Shown: positions 26,355 through 37,632 of the stretch, one piece after another
How positions within the stretch are numbered: the stretch's first letter is position 1
How the letters are laid out: the number at the start of each line of letters is the position of its first letter
Origin: Trichoplax sp. H2
Taxonomy: Eukaryota; Placozoa; Uniplacotomia; Trichoplacea
DNA length: 64,000 nt
NCBI GenBank assembly: GCA_003344405.1
Contig: NOWV01000014.1
Location: 682,001 to 746,000 of the forward strand
Reading direction: 5' to 3'
Notes under the pieces: model-generated
What the model was told of the DNA's origin: nothing
The model's input: the letters and a program-made list of their open reading frames with translations, nothing else
Database searches by the model: none
Position numbers and translations under genes: made by a program

Positions 26355-28901
26355 ATGAATTTTTATTCTGCTAATGAATCCTTCCCGCTAACGGATTACT
26401 TGCCGCAAAATCCCGTCGAACCCTATTTTCGGGATTATTGGATGGCTATGACCGATCGTTATACTAAATTTCAAATTGCAACTTGGGGATCGTTGATCGT
26501 TCATGAGGTATCAGCATGATATTGGATAAGTCTCATCCATTCAGGTGTACAACACCAAGTCGGTCGGTCGGTCGGCAATGGCAGTTGTCATTTGGATAGC
26601 AAATAATCTAGCTGTTTATGCCTACATTTTCAACTGTATTACCAAGTCGAAATTGTACATTCATCAACAATCATGGCAAAGGATAACTTGTGTCATTTCA
26701 ATGTATTTTTTTAGCTGGTTTATTTTGGCGCATGTGCGCCTGGATTTATGGCTCAATTTATCCCGTTCATGCATTACTTCAAGATTCAAAAGGTAATATA
26801 AAGGATATCCGCTATATATTCAATACAGCGAGTGAATAACATTTGAAATGGTATCTTGCTACTTTCAATCAACCTACTTTTCTTCTTTGTACTGCTGTAG
26901 ACTACGGTAATGTCATCATGCTTTATAACAAATATTTCCCTCACCCACCTCATGAATGAATATCAGACAGTGTCATAAATAAGTTGACTATTGCTATACT
27001 ACAGTACACCGAACCCCAACACAGGCACACAACGGAATCCAATCCAGGAGAACCAATGGATTATGATCAACCTCTTAACGTTCTAGGTGTCCCTTTATAT
27101 ATATTAAATCATTAAGAATGGAACTACTGTATTCCTCTACCAGTTATTGCTTCACAATCATCACGTCTGCCGTTACTGTATTACGCACTCATATAACGAT
27201 TGCTTTTGAAGCCATGAAATCAGATATGCGAGTGTATCAAATCGTTGTTGAGGTGAAAACTGTGACATAAGTGAAGAATAAAATAAACAACGATACGTAG
27301 TCACAGAGTAATGGACATTTTTAGTAACAGTCATCCAAAACACGAGCTCCTAAGCATTACTTCTGGTGCTGTAGAATGTACGTATGGCATTATTGATACT
27401 GTACTGTTCATATATTTTTTGTATCATTGACGAGTATTCGTTGTTAATGTAAGAACGGTACTGTGATCACGTTTCGACGCCAGATAAAGCAAGTTGTAAA
27501 GGAATGATCTAAAATAGATCAAACTTCCTATCATAGTGAATGCTTCATCTAACTTTGACTTTATCGGATGATAAACCCGACATCCATTCATATGTGCGTA
27601 CGCTTATTACTGTACAAACGTCCCGTTCTACTTAATATAAAGGCGTATAGCATTACTCTTCCGAAATATTCGCCTAACAAACGCCATCTCTTGGATGAAT
27701 AGCTTGCAAATAGCTTGCAAATAGCTTGCTATTCTCATCTTACCATTTTGCTTTTATATTGTGCATTACCAATTTGAAAGAAATGAATAGTAAACAAGAT
27801 GTAGTATCTTCTTAAGCTAGCAGTTAATTCTATGTGTATCTGTTTAACATGAAACGAATACTTCGTTGATAGGATAAGCCTGAAACTTTCGACAAGCAAT
27901 GGAAGTGTTTCAAGCTGCTCATGTTTAATCACTTCCTTATTCAGGTAAGAAAGTTCTTTTGATGCGTCAATTTATTCGAAATTCAAGTGCACGGTTAAGT
28001 TCATACAGTGCATACTGTGCATACAAGCTAGTACGGGTTCAACCGGTTACTCTGTTGCCAGTTGCTTATAAAATGAGTAATTATTTACGTATCAATTTAG
28101 CTGCCTCTGATTTGTGGTACATATGCGTTTACTCAAATGTTTGGAATCCCATATGACTACGCATCGATGCCTGCTTGGTTAGTAATACGGAATACTAGAA
28201 GATGAGAAATATTGAAAATAAGTTTTACTACAAGCGAAAAGTATCATGAAATATGAAAATAATTGACATTGTTGTCATGGTCATTCTTACTTCAGGTACA
28301 TCATCGCGATGCAAGTACTTGGATGTGCTGTAATAGAAGATACCTGGCATTACTTTTTACATCGAATCATGCACGATAAGCGATTTTATAAGTATGTTCA
28401 TAAAGTACACCACAATTTTCAGGCACCCTTTGGTATGACAGCGGAATATGCCCACCCGGTGGAAACTGTTGTTCTTGGTATGGGTTTCTTTATTGGAATT
28501 CTTACCTTCTGTACTCATGTTGTCCTTCTCTGGGCTTGGGTTACAGTAAGGCTATTGGAGACGATCGATGTTCATAGTGGCTATAACCTACCTTACTTAA
28601 ACCCATTTCATTTGATTCCGTTTTACGCTGGTAAGCGATTGCAATATTATTTTTCGCCTATATGTGTACAACTATACTATCTTTGTCTAAGTTGATTTGT
28701 GTACGAGTATATATTTTTTAAATGTTCCAAACTTTGATTTGCAATGGTTTAGGTGCGAAATTTCATGATTTTCATCATATGAATTTCACTGGCAATTATT
28801 CATCTACCTTTTCATACTGGGATCGAATATTTGGAACAGATCAACAATATCATAAGTATGTAGGGGAAAAGCAAAAAGCAGCACTGAAAAAATCTGAATA
28901 A
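26355..28901 (+). CDS. MSMO1: Methylsterol monooxygenase 1 (C-4 sterol methyl oxidase)
   Basis: Di-iron ER membrane oxygenase that oxidises the C-4 methyl groups of sterol intermediates in cholesterol-type synthesis. Exons: 26355-26507, 26715-26792, 27873-27944, 28101-28177, 28296-28630 and 28753-28901 (864 nt, 287 aa; the human protein has 293). All are GT-AG and in phase. Signature stretches: [39 protein letters not shown] and [16 protein letters not shown]. The three histidine boxes of the fatty-acid-hydroxylase superfamily are intact: H145-YFL-H149, H162-KV-H165-H166 and H243-DF-H246-H247. No KKxx retrieval signal is obvious; the tail ends in a Lys-rich ALKKSE. Intron 1 carries a (CGGT)n run near 26560-26574, and intron 2 is 1.08 kb. 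An intact gene suggests the host modifies or makes 4-methyl sterols. Confidence 0.97.
26793..27872. other. MSMO1 intron 2
   Basis: 1.08-kb intron with no gene. It holds a three-fold AATAGCTTGC repeat at about 27698-27733, bounded by GAATAGC and GCTATTC, and isolated GTAC words near 27000. Confidence 0.6.
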
Positions 28902-29785
28902 TCAAATGGACCCACCGTTCGAGGAGTTATATTCATGTTGGAATTGCATTACGAGAAAATAATCTTTGTTGCTTATAATGTGTCTAGGCTACGATCGCTA
29001 GTACAGTTAACCGCAAGTCACGTTTGTGATATCTGATACGTTCAGTGTGTTAGCATTATGTTCTAGTTGTATATTTTAATATTAATATTTACTATTAGAA
29101 AACTTTGAAAACTATAAGTTTTGCAATAGAGATGTCTGCATGATACGCAGTTAAATGCACACAATTTTGTATCGATAAGTATTTTGCAATGACTGCAAAA
29201 ATGTGCTCAAACGTTGTGCTTCAATTATATTGACTATTAGAATTTACTGTAGACTATAGTATGGAAACCTATAGTCTACTGTTATCATGGTATATTTATA
29301 AATGTTTCAAGCTAGTTACAAGGTATGTAGCTTAGTCGATTGCACAGCTAAAACCGTTTATCTTTTATCACACTTAATCTCTTAGCAACTTTTTAATCGG
29401 AGTGTTTAGATGATAAATATATTAATGACATCTTGCCATAAGACTATCCGACTTACACTTGATATGGAAACTTCATTTATGTTAGCATTGCATAAGGATA
29501 AATCTTAATAAAAGCGTCAAGTTACAATGGACTTGCTATTTGTGATTTATCAACACTATTTACGTTATAGTTGACGTAAGAGATCTTGCAATCACAAACA
29601 ATTCTATTGCAACATAGGTTATCAATTTATTAAATGTTATGAAACTGATCTTTCAACACAGTAATAGCAATACAATAAATGTGTAATAAAAGCGTTTATG
29701 TTACAATAAAAGCATTACTGTCAGATATGCATTACGGTTATATTATTACGGAATGGGGACTTTATTGAAAATATATATATGTACT
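28902..29785. other. Spacer between convergent MSMO1 and ATP6V1F
   Basis: AT-rich 3' flanks of two convergent genes. No AATAAA lies close to the MSMO1 stop; TAATAAAAGCG words occur near 29507 and 29687. No gene seen. Confidence 0.5.
29761..29766 (-). terminator. Polyadenylation signal of ATP6V1F
   Basis: TTTATT on the plus strand reads AATAAA on the minus strand, about 20 nt past the ATP6V1F stop codon. The 3' UTR would be very short. Confidence 0.6.
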
Positions 29786-31277
29786 TTAACGGAAATCTTC
29801 AGCGCTGAACATGCCCTGTAAGATAGCAGAAAAAAAGCAGTGATTAAAACTTTACAGCTTCTATGTAATTGCAATGACTATCGACAATGTACTTTCAGAA
29901 AATACCTAATCAGTTAGTAATTGAACTATGATGTACAGTAAGTACTGTGTTGATTGGGCACAGGTAAGTGCTGTACGTACTGTAAATATTCATTGAAATT
30001 GTAATGTACACTACTTGGGATATCTTTATTTAAAATTGAAGATAACTGGCGTATAGAAGTAATGGCCAGTGTAACATTGGTCATGATAAATCATTTATAA
30101 TTAGAATTACTGCGTCTTGGATAAATGATTTAAATTACCTTGGCCCTTTTCAAGATAGAGTCTTTCGAAGGATCGTACGGCTGATTTTTAGACGGGATCT
30201 CTAAAACAGCAGGTATCGATTCTCGGTGTTTATCTATTAGGTGACGAATCTCGTCGGCAATCTAAGAAAATGGATAGATATCATCAAACATCGACTCTTA
30301 TTCGACAACATAATTTTCTTGCAGAGTAAAGCGAGAGTAGCAATACCATATTTAGCGATAGAATACGTTTGATGATAACGGTAATAGCATAGACAAAATT
30401 ATTATGCCACCATATGTCAAGTCATGGTATAAGGACATTAAGGGAATAGTTGAATTTAGGACAGGTTGCGCACTTAACAGAGTAGTCATACGATTACAGG
30501 TAGTACGATAACTTTGTAACTATCCAGATAGGTAAATTAATCAAAGTATTTTAGCCATACTGAATAGGAATATATCACCAATTGAAGACACCGAAGCCAA
30601 TGTCATACCAATTTACCGGTACCATATGTAGGAATAAAATTATCAAATTATCTGCTATTACAAGTGAGCGCCTATCGTACTGTATGATATGACGATGCGG
30701 CTACTCTTAGCGCCATTCATGCATGATAACATGAATATAAAGAAATGCTAGCCTTCTTTAGACTACATAGACATCATCCGGTAAAATAATACGGAATGAG
30801 CCATCTTAGGCTCGAGTACTTTCGCCATGTTGAACTAGTTCCATGTCATCAATACTGTGATGATACGAATCATTGTAGCGAGACAGTACTTACATGTTGG
30901 TTGATCATAATGATGGCAATATCATTTCTCCCCAAGAAATGCTTGAAAGCTTCTTCTATTTCACCCAGTGTACTATCTGAAAATGGTAAAGAATAATAAC
31001 ATCCATTCAACTCCCCCCATTCCATCTATATTCGTATCATTTGATCAACTACCTTTTCGAACAACAAAGAAGTTCTTCTGACGTTTGGCATTTACTTCGC
31101 CAACACCGCCCAGTAAAAATCCTGTACATGTGTCCTAAAAGGGTCAAAATAAAGAGTGATCAGATTGCCATGATGCATTCTTCTGCCTTAAACCGTTTTA
31201 ATCCCTACCTCATCACCAACAACTGCTAAAAGTCTTCCTGGTTTTACTGCACGACCGTGAGGAATAGGAGCAGCCAT
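29786..31277 (-). CDS. ATP6V1F: V-type H+-ATPase subunit F (V1 sector)
   Basis: Central-stalk subunit of the V1 part of the proton pump that acidifies endosomes and lysosomes. Minus-strand exons: 31277-31209, 31134-31053, 30976-30894, 30261-30139 and 29815-29786 (387 nt, 128 aa; the human protein has 119). All junctions are GT-AG and in phase. Family hallmarks: [12 protein letters not shown] at the N-terminus, [15 protein letters not shown] (the usual second residue is V), [43 protein letters not shown] and the C-terminal GMFSAEDFR. None of the five exons is long enough to stand out as an open frame, so an ORF-based scan would miss this gene. The last exon is only 30 nt. A dense GTAC palindrome cluster lies about 150-310 bp upstream of the ATG. 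Confidence 0.96.
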
Positions 31278-31430
31278 GATAGCAAACAGCGATCTATCGT
31301 CAACCAAAGTGGGCTGTCGAATGAGTCTCCAATGGCATCAATCCACCACCAACTTGACTGACTAGCACAATACAGTACTCAGTATAGAGAAAAAGGGGCT
31401 GCCATCCGATGTCCATCACGTGATGCTCTA

Positions 31431-31590
31431 CCTATCCGGTCCAGTCCGGTCCGGTACAGTACGTTTACAGTATTGCCATCTCTTTTTTTGGTAGACGCCG
31501 ATTGTACACGGTACAGTACTGTACCGTACTATACCGTACCGTACTATACCGTACCGTACCATTCCGTACCGTACCGTACTAGAAGTCGCT
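31431..31590. promoter_or_regulatory. GTAC-word cluster upstream of ATP6V1F
   Basis: Contains CCGGTACAGTACG, GTACACGGTACAGTACTGTACCGTAC and a run of ACCGTACCGTACTAT units. About 160 bp of near-simple sequence, with each word its own reverse complement or nearly so. Frames through it (31428-31643) are by-products of the repeat. Confidence 0.6.
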
Positions 31591-31789
31591 GAATTCAAGG
31601 GCCTGGGAGAACATACGGTACTACGGTCGCAAAGAGCTTGCAAACCAACCTTCTATTGCAAGTCCAAGACTTCAATACCGTGAATACTCTATAGTTTTGC
31701 AATAAACTCAAGGTATTGTATGCGTAGTCTACTGACACTGTAACCTCAAGGTATCAGTCCTATTACTTACAGTACTACTGTCGTCATGG

Positions 31790-32376
31790 ACTCATGGACC
31801 ACCAGAAGAAGGCCAAGGATGGACTTCTTGTAGTTGGACTTCTTGTAGTCCATCCTTACTCTACTGTCGATGTAGTATAAATAATTATAAATAAATTAAT
31901 TAATCAATCGTTGGAAAGGTTTCAAACCTAACCCCCAAACCCTAGTTGCAATTTCTTTTCACAGCTGAAAATATGGCAAGCCGATAATACACACGGACTG
32001 TTGGATCACAAGAAGAAGCCCGAGGCTGGACTTCTTCTTGTAGTCCATCCTTACTCTACTGTCGATGTAGTATAAATAATTGTAAATTAATGAATCAATC
32101 GTTAGAAAGGTCTCAAACCTAATCCCCAAACCCTAGTTGCAATTTCTTTTCACAGCTGAAAATATGGCAAGCCAATAATACACACGGACTCATGGATCAC
32201 AAGAAGAAGCCCGAGGCTGGACTTCTTCTTGCAGTCCATCCTTACTCTACTGTCGATGTAGTATAAATAATTGTAAATTAATGAATCAATCGTTAGAAAG
32301 GTCTCAAACCTAACTCCCAAACCCTAGTTGCAATTTCTTTTCACAGCTGAAAATATGGTAAGCCAATAATACACAC
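31790..32376. repeat. Tandem repeat, three ~193-bp units with hairpin junctions
   Basis: The word CATCCTTACTCTACTGTCGATGTAG recurs at 31851, 32046 and 32237 (steps of 195 and 191). Each unit carries GTAGTATAAATAATT (TATA-like), AACCCTAGTTGCAATTTC and ACAGCTGAAAATATGG. At the unit junctions CAAGAAGAAG and CTTCTTCTTG face each other across 12 bases, extended by GGATCA/TAGTCC, forming a near-perfect stem of about 16 bp. Confidence 0.9.
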
Positions 32377-32529
32377 TCTTTATTATATACTGCACAACAG
32401 CAGTGTGCTGTATTGAAATCATGCAAGGTTTCCAACCTAAATTAAATCGTGATCAAGTGGAACGAGGTGGAACTGTAACTACTACCACCATGGATTGTAG
32501 CGCAGTCTTTCGGATAATATTTTCCTTTA

Positions 32530-32892
32530 ATGAACAGCTGCAAATTACAAGTAAATGGACTAATGGCAATAGTAAATAATGCCTTTACCCTGTATCCGAC
32601 TTATAAAAACGGAATAGTAAGGATATACGGTAAATTTCTCAATGAAATCCATTTTGCTTATAGGTCTGCAAAATACCAAGAGTTAATGCAATCTTGTGCC
32701 TACGTGATACCTGCGGCAGCCGTCTCAATGCTATATACAGTAATGGAACTATCCAAAGTAATAAATAATACTCTAACTAATAACCTCCCACCTAAAAAAA
32801 TAGATCAGCTTAAAATAAGCGGCAAAACCCAAGGCAAAAACCTTCAATATTTCAGGTCTCAGCTGTATAGGAATGTTACGGTAAACACCTAA
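32530..32892 (+). other. Intact 120-codon ORF, unrecognised, next to a foldback
   Basis: Open from ATG 32530 to TAA 32890-32892 with plausible amino-acid content (MNSCKLQVNGLMAIVNNAFT at the start, SCAYVIPAAAVSMLYTVMEL in the middle, a basic C-terminal third). No recognised domain and no clear splice sites. Its last 20 bases form the left arm of the 185-bp foldback, so it may be a remnant of a mobile element rather than a host gene. A chance frame cannot be excluded. Confidence 0.3.
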
Positions 32893-33057
32893 ACTCAATA
32901 ATATGGGAATAATCCGTATAGTAAACAGCATTAATCACCAATTTCGATAGCTCCGATATTATTGCAAATAATATCGAAACTATATGAATCGGTGGGAATA
33001 CCCGTTGCTATCCGGATAATTCCCATATTATTGAATTTCTGGTATTAGCCGTAACAT
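32873..33057. repeat. 185-bp foldback (long inverted repeat, MITE-like)
   Basis: The outer arms are ATGTTACGG (32873) and CCGTAACAT (ending 33057). Next come TCAATAATATGGGAATAATCCG (32895-32916) and CGGATAATTCCCATATTATTGA (33013-33034), which pair with one mismatch. The centre is a perfect CGATATTATT-GCA-AATAATATCG (32954-32976). The intermediate arms pair imperfectly. The whole unit can fold as a single long hairpin. Confidence 0.85.
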
Positions 33058-33881
33058 GGATACGGACAAATGGCAAGGTCGACCAATGTGAATTACTTAT
33101 AAACTAGGCAGTGCTGTGAATATATCAGTTATATGAATAGATAGGCTGTCTTCAAATACCGCAATAAGAAAGATTATATCCTACGTACCTTACCTTATAT
33201 TAAATACCGTATACAGTATATTACAGTATTTAAAATGAATATGGCTAATTATTCTGAACTATTCGATTACAAAGTAATTATTATTGGTAAAAGGTTGGTT
33301 TGGTAGCGCTTTGTTGATTGAATTGTAATAATAGTATTGACCATAAGGCAACAACTGGACTACTTTTTAACATCAGTTCCCTACCATGACTAAAATAACT
33401 AAGTAAATACGCTTCTCTCTATTGAAAAGTACAGTATGACATCATTTACAAGGACATTGACCCACCATGAACTTAATGGATGGTTTAGTATACAAGCATG
33501 ACATAGTTGTAATAATTCAGTTGACGACATATGGATCTTCAGTTTAAATTAAACCTATATTTCGCCTGATATTAATCGTGCTATAACAGTAGATATACAT
33601 TATAGCAATCGGGTAGTAAAGGCAGACTTTAATCATTACTTCATCGCTAAGATTTATCTAATCAGATTCTAACTGTACTTAATAGTTAGCAATTTATTGG
33701 CATGATTTACATGATTACTGCAAATCGTTATTCTCCTTCTATTTAATTGATCGGTGAATTAGAAAAATCGTGTATTGAAAGCAAGCGCTCTACGGCAAGT
33801 TGTATATCTGGCATTCAATCTTGCGAATATAGCAGTTCAACGTTTTATCAATTTCATATATCTTCGGCCAACTGATAAGCC
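33058..33881. other. 5' flank of the CUB gene
   Basis: AT-rich, without a recognisable gene. It has a weak, looser GTA-rich stretch (TACCGTATACAGTATATTACAGTA near 33208-33231), much less dense than the clusters at MSMO1, ATP6V1F, SLC34 or PPCS. No TATA box can be assigned. Confidence 0.45.
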
Positions 33882-36800
33882 ATGCTACGATATCAAACTT
33901 TCACTACTCTCATTTTACTATCATACCTGATTTGGGCACAACTATTTTTGGTAGCTGTATGTCAAAGTCCATGCCAAGGTATTACTCGTCTAGAACTTGA
34001 TGATGATAATCCTGCTATCTCTATCAATTCACCAAGTTATCCAGTCAACTACAAGCATCTTGTAAACTGTCAGTGGATAATTCATCAGTCTAATCGTACC
34101 AATCGAATTAAACTAGAATTTGATATGATTCACATTGCTCATAGCAATATATCCTCCAAGAATCATTCCATCGGCTTTATGAACAACAGATGCAAAAGAC
34201 AGTATATACAGGTTGTGGATATTTTTGCTGTACCTCATTTAATAGGTAAATTTTGCGGCAATCAAGTTCCATCACCAATCATTTCGGCAGGCAGTGTATT
34301 ACGAGTTCAGTTTGTGAGCAGAAATAGTCAATCTAAGTTTAAAGCCACTGCGTCAAGCACGGAGTAAGTTTATCTCTTGTTATGCTTCATTTAAATTAAA
34401 CTAGATTGTTTATTGATTATGAGGGTTTCATATATTGTTATACTAAAAGCAGGTGAGAGAGTTGTGATCATTACGATTAAGTTCTGTAGTTTATCTATCA
34501 ACATAGGCTATTAAACAACCAAGGATGTTAATTGTTCCAAATGCTGAAGCAAAGCGTCGGCGATAGAGTAAATCTCACAATAAGAAGCGTAGTCTTCATT
34601 TAACTCTTGTATCAAAAGATACTCAGACTTCCACTGCTTTCGCTATAATACATGTTTTTCACTTAGCAGAAGAATATATATATATTAGATTAGTTATTTT
34701 AATACTAATACTCTGTTATTAGCATATCAAGAATATTACATCTAATATAGAATGTAATAGTGTATTAGTGACGCATCTAATTCCGTAACTTCTATCAGTC
34801 AAGCTATAGACGTTAAAATACTGTATACATTGTACGCTAAAATCTCATTCTATTTTATAGTTTGTGGTAACTTGTGCTCTAGTTGCTATATTGCTATCAT
34901 CACCCTTTGATGTCATTTTATGATTAGCCAGATTTTCGTTTGCTACTTAGAGATATAGCTTAAATAAAATCTTACAAAGTTATTGACACAATTCTGAAAA
35001 TTGACAGGTATTACTAGAATAATTACGATATTAAAATTTTTGCGATTGATATCATCACCAGCATGATGTCACGCATATACAGTATACAATCAGTATAATA
35101 TAACTCAAATTATATCCAGACTCTGATATATTGTAACAGTAATATTAATCTGAATTGCAGCTAAGGGTCAAAGTTAGTCTACATACGCTTATAAAACGGT
35201 CATCTATAGATGTGATTTACCGATACTTTCGTTATACTATTTGTTCGTCAGATAGAAGTGCAACGATTTCAATGGGGCTGTTAGTTTACGTATAAAGTAC
35301 CTGGTAGTTCCTCAATCATATTCGCAAATAGAAAAATGGAACTAAAAATTGTTTTACTTTGCACTGGAATTTAGGGAATACTGTGGAACACATAAAAAAA
35401 TGGCTACAACTTCTGTCGAATTATTGTCCTCCCCTAAATATTCCAATCCTTATCCCTCTAATGCGAGATGTTATTGGAAACTGCAGGTAACGAGCACTTT
35501 ACATCATGTAGGATTACAATTCGCATAGGCATTGTCAACTGAGTGCACTACTGAAGTTAATCTATTAGATATTGTATAAGTAATTACTGCTTACAGTCGG
35601 AACTAATGATTACCTAGTACGTTTCATGAATTTTAGATTTTTCATAAAGTCGAAATTATGGGTGAATATTGATAAAGCTAATCCAATGTTTTTACTAATA
35701 TTACTGCACTAGGCTGCGCCAAATCATGTTATTCTCTTGGATTTCATGGATATTCATTTGCAAGACAGTACTAATTGTGAGAAAGATGGCATAACAATCT
35801 ATAATGGAGGAGGATTGTCTGCACCACTACTAGGCGTAATTTGTGGTGTTAATACCGATAATGTTAAACCATCCATGGTTTCTACATCTAATCAAATGTT
35901 TATTGCCTTTAAGTCAGGTAAGGCGATTAGATAAAGTATGCCACTAAAATTATAAATCAAAGTAGAGTTATAGCAATACCATAGCATCTATAGCTATTGA
36001 TCTCTTTGAATAGGTATCAAGTCATTGAAATGATAACATCATAATCGGATTAAAATTTTATAAAATAATTTTATTTTTGAAAAGTACGTTCAATAGTTAT
36101 CGGCTAGTTTAATGATATTAATTATAATTAGCGATCATCAAAGGAATCATATATTATTATGGCCCAGTATTAAAGTTATGCTATTACTTTCAGTTTAGTC
36201 GTCTCAGTAGAGCTTTAAATCAATAAACTACTTGGATATCAAGTTATAAACAAAGATAACATTTCATACTAAATCAGAGTTTGCACGAGTTAAAGCTTTA
36301 ATTGCTAATAAAACTTGTTGTAGTGGCTAAATTTATAAATAGTCTTTTACTAACAGCCATAGTCTAAGCAGATTTTATGATATATTGTATCAACATAAAT
36401 TTCTTAATTGTCATATAGTTTTTATGATGAGTACAATGTATATACGATAATCCTCGCCATAATAAAATTAAAATAATATTCATTCAATTGAAACAAAGAT
36501 CATCAACTTACGCAACATTTAAGCTTAATAAAATTAAATTATTAAAAGTAATACCACTATAAAGAATTACTATACGTGAACTTTGTCAAATTATTAATTT
36601 AAGAATCGTACCAGTGCTAGCGAGCTACAGTTTTGAGATTATAGCATTTAAAGGGCAATGTTTGATGAAAATTAAAGGCTAATCTTTACATTATCTTAAT
36701 ACTAGACTTGAAGTATTAAATATGATTTAATGATGTTTTAATGCTAAATTATTTAAATTATTTTTTAAGTTTACAATCAATATTCGCCTAATCCGAATTT

Positions 36801-37632
36801 AAAACTTAACTTTTAGATGATACTGAGCCAACTTATAACGGGTTTAGTGCTTACTATGTTGCAAGAAAAGTTGAATATTGTGATAACGTTACCACAATTA
36901 TTAGCGAAGATACGGTACTATCTACGCCAGGATATCCAGATGGCTATTCTGGTAAAAGCAATTGTTATAATCAATGGCTAGTTCAGGTTTGCTCTACAAG
37001 TACAGCAATATATGACGCCTAGAAATGTCATAGGATTACAATTACCTGCTGTTATTACTTAGGCTCCAAAAATAGACGATACTATCAAGATTTCTATGGC
37101 TGACATTGTATTGCCACCTAACATTCCATGTGTAAATTGTTATATGAGAATTTTTGATGGTCCAGACAGTAATTCCAAAATCTTAGCAACAATTTGCTCT
37201 GCAACTTTAGCAGACGAATATACTTCTTCAACCAATGAATTGTATATTGAATTTTACACAGGTTTTCTATAATTTTTATTTAATAAAAGTATGATTGCTA
37301 TGATCTTTATTGCACTACGCGAATTGAAGCTTATTTTGCCATTATTTTTAGCTTTTCCTTGGACAGGCAATAGTGGAATTGCTGCTAATATTTCTATTAT
37401 CGAAATCCCCGAAGTTCAGCATCCTAATGGTAATCATAGCAATCATCATCCAGACGATCATATTCCAAATGGATCTGGCTATAATCCAGCTGGAGCAATT
37501 GCAGTTTTCGTTAGTATCGTTTTAATGACAGTCATCGTATACGTAACAAATAAATATAAAATAAGATGCTCTAGAAATAGGAGACGAAGAGGATCTGATC
37601 ATTTTGCATTAGTGAACGAAATGGATACATAA
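33882..37632 (+). CDS. Type I membrane protein with three CUB domains
   Basis: Cell-surface protein. Exons: 33882-34363, 35375-35486, 35713-35917, 36817-36986, 37063-37261 and 37367-37632 (1434 nt, 477 aa), GT-AG and in phase. Residues 1 to about 27 form a signal peptide (LILLSYLIWAQLFLVAVC). CUB1 (about 31-160) has SPSYPVNYKHLVNCQWIIHQ and GKFCGNQVPSPIISAGSVL. CUB2 starts at EEYCGTHKK with NARCYWKLQ and CEKDGITIYNGG. CUB3 starts near VEYCDNVTT with STPGYPDGYSGKSNCYNQW and CYMRIFDGPDS. Then comes a His/Asn-rich linker, a transmembrane helix (AGAIAVFVSIVLMTVIVYV) and a short basic tail (RCSRNRRRRGS). No protease, coagulation or MAM module was seen, so it is not a neuropilin or tolloid. It is probably an adhesion or receptor-like protein; the partner is unknown. 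Confidence 0.9.

Noticed and set aside
26545-26796. 83-codon plus-strand frame
   Set aside because: It runs through MSMO1 intron 1 and exon 2 in the wrong frame; the correct exon starts at 26715.
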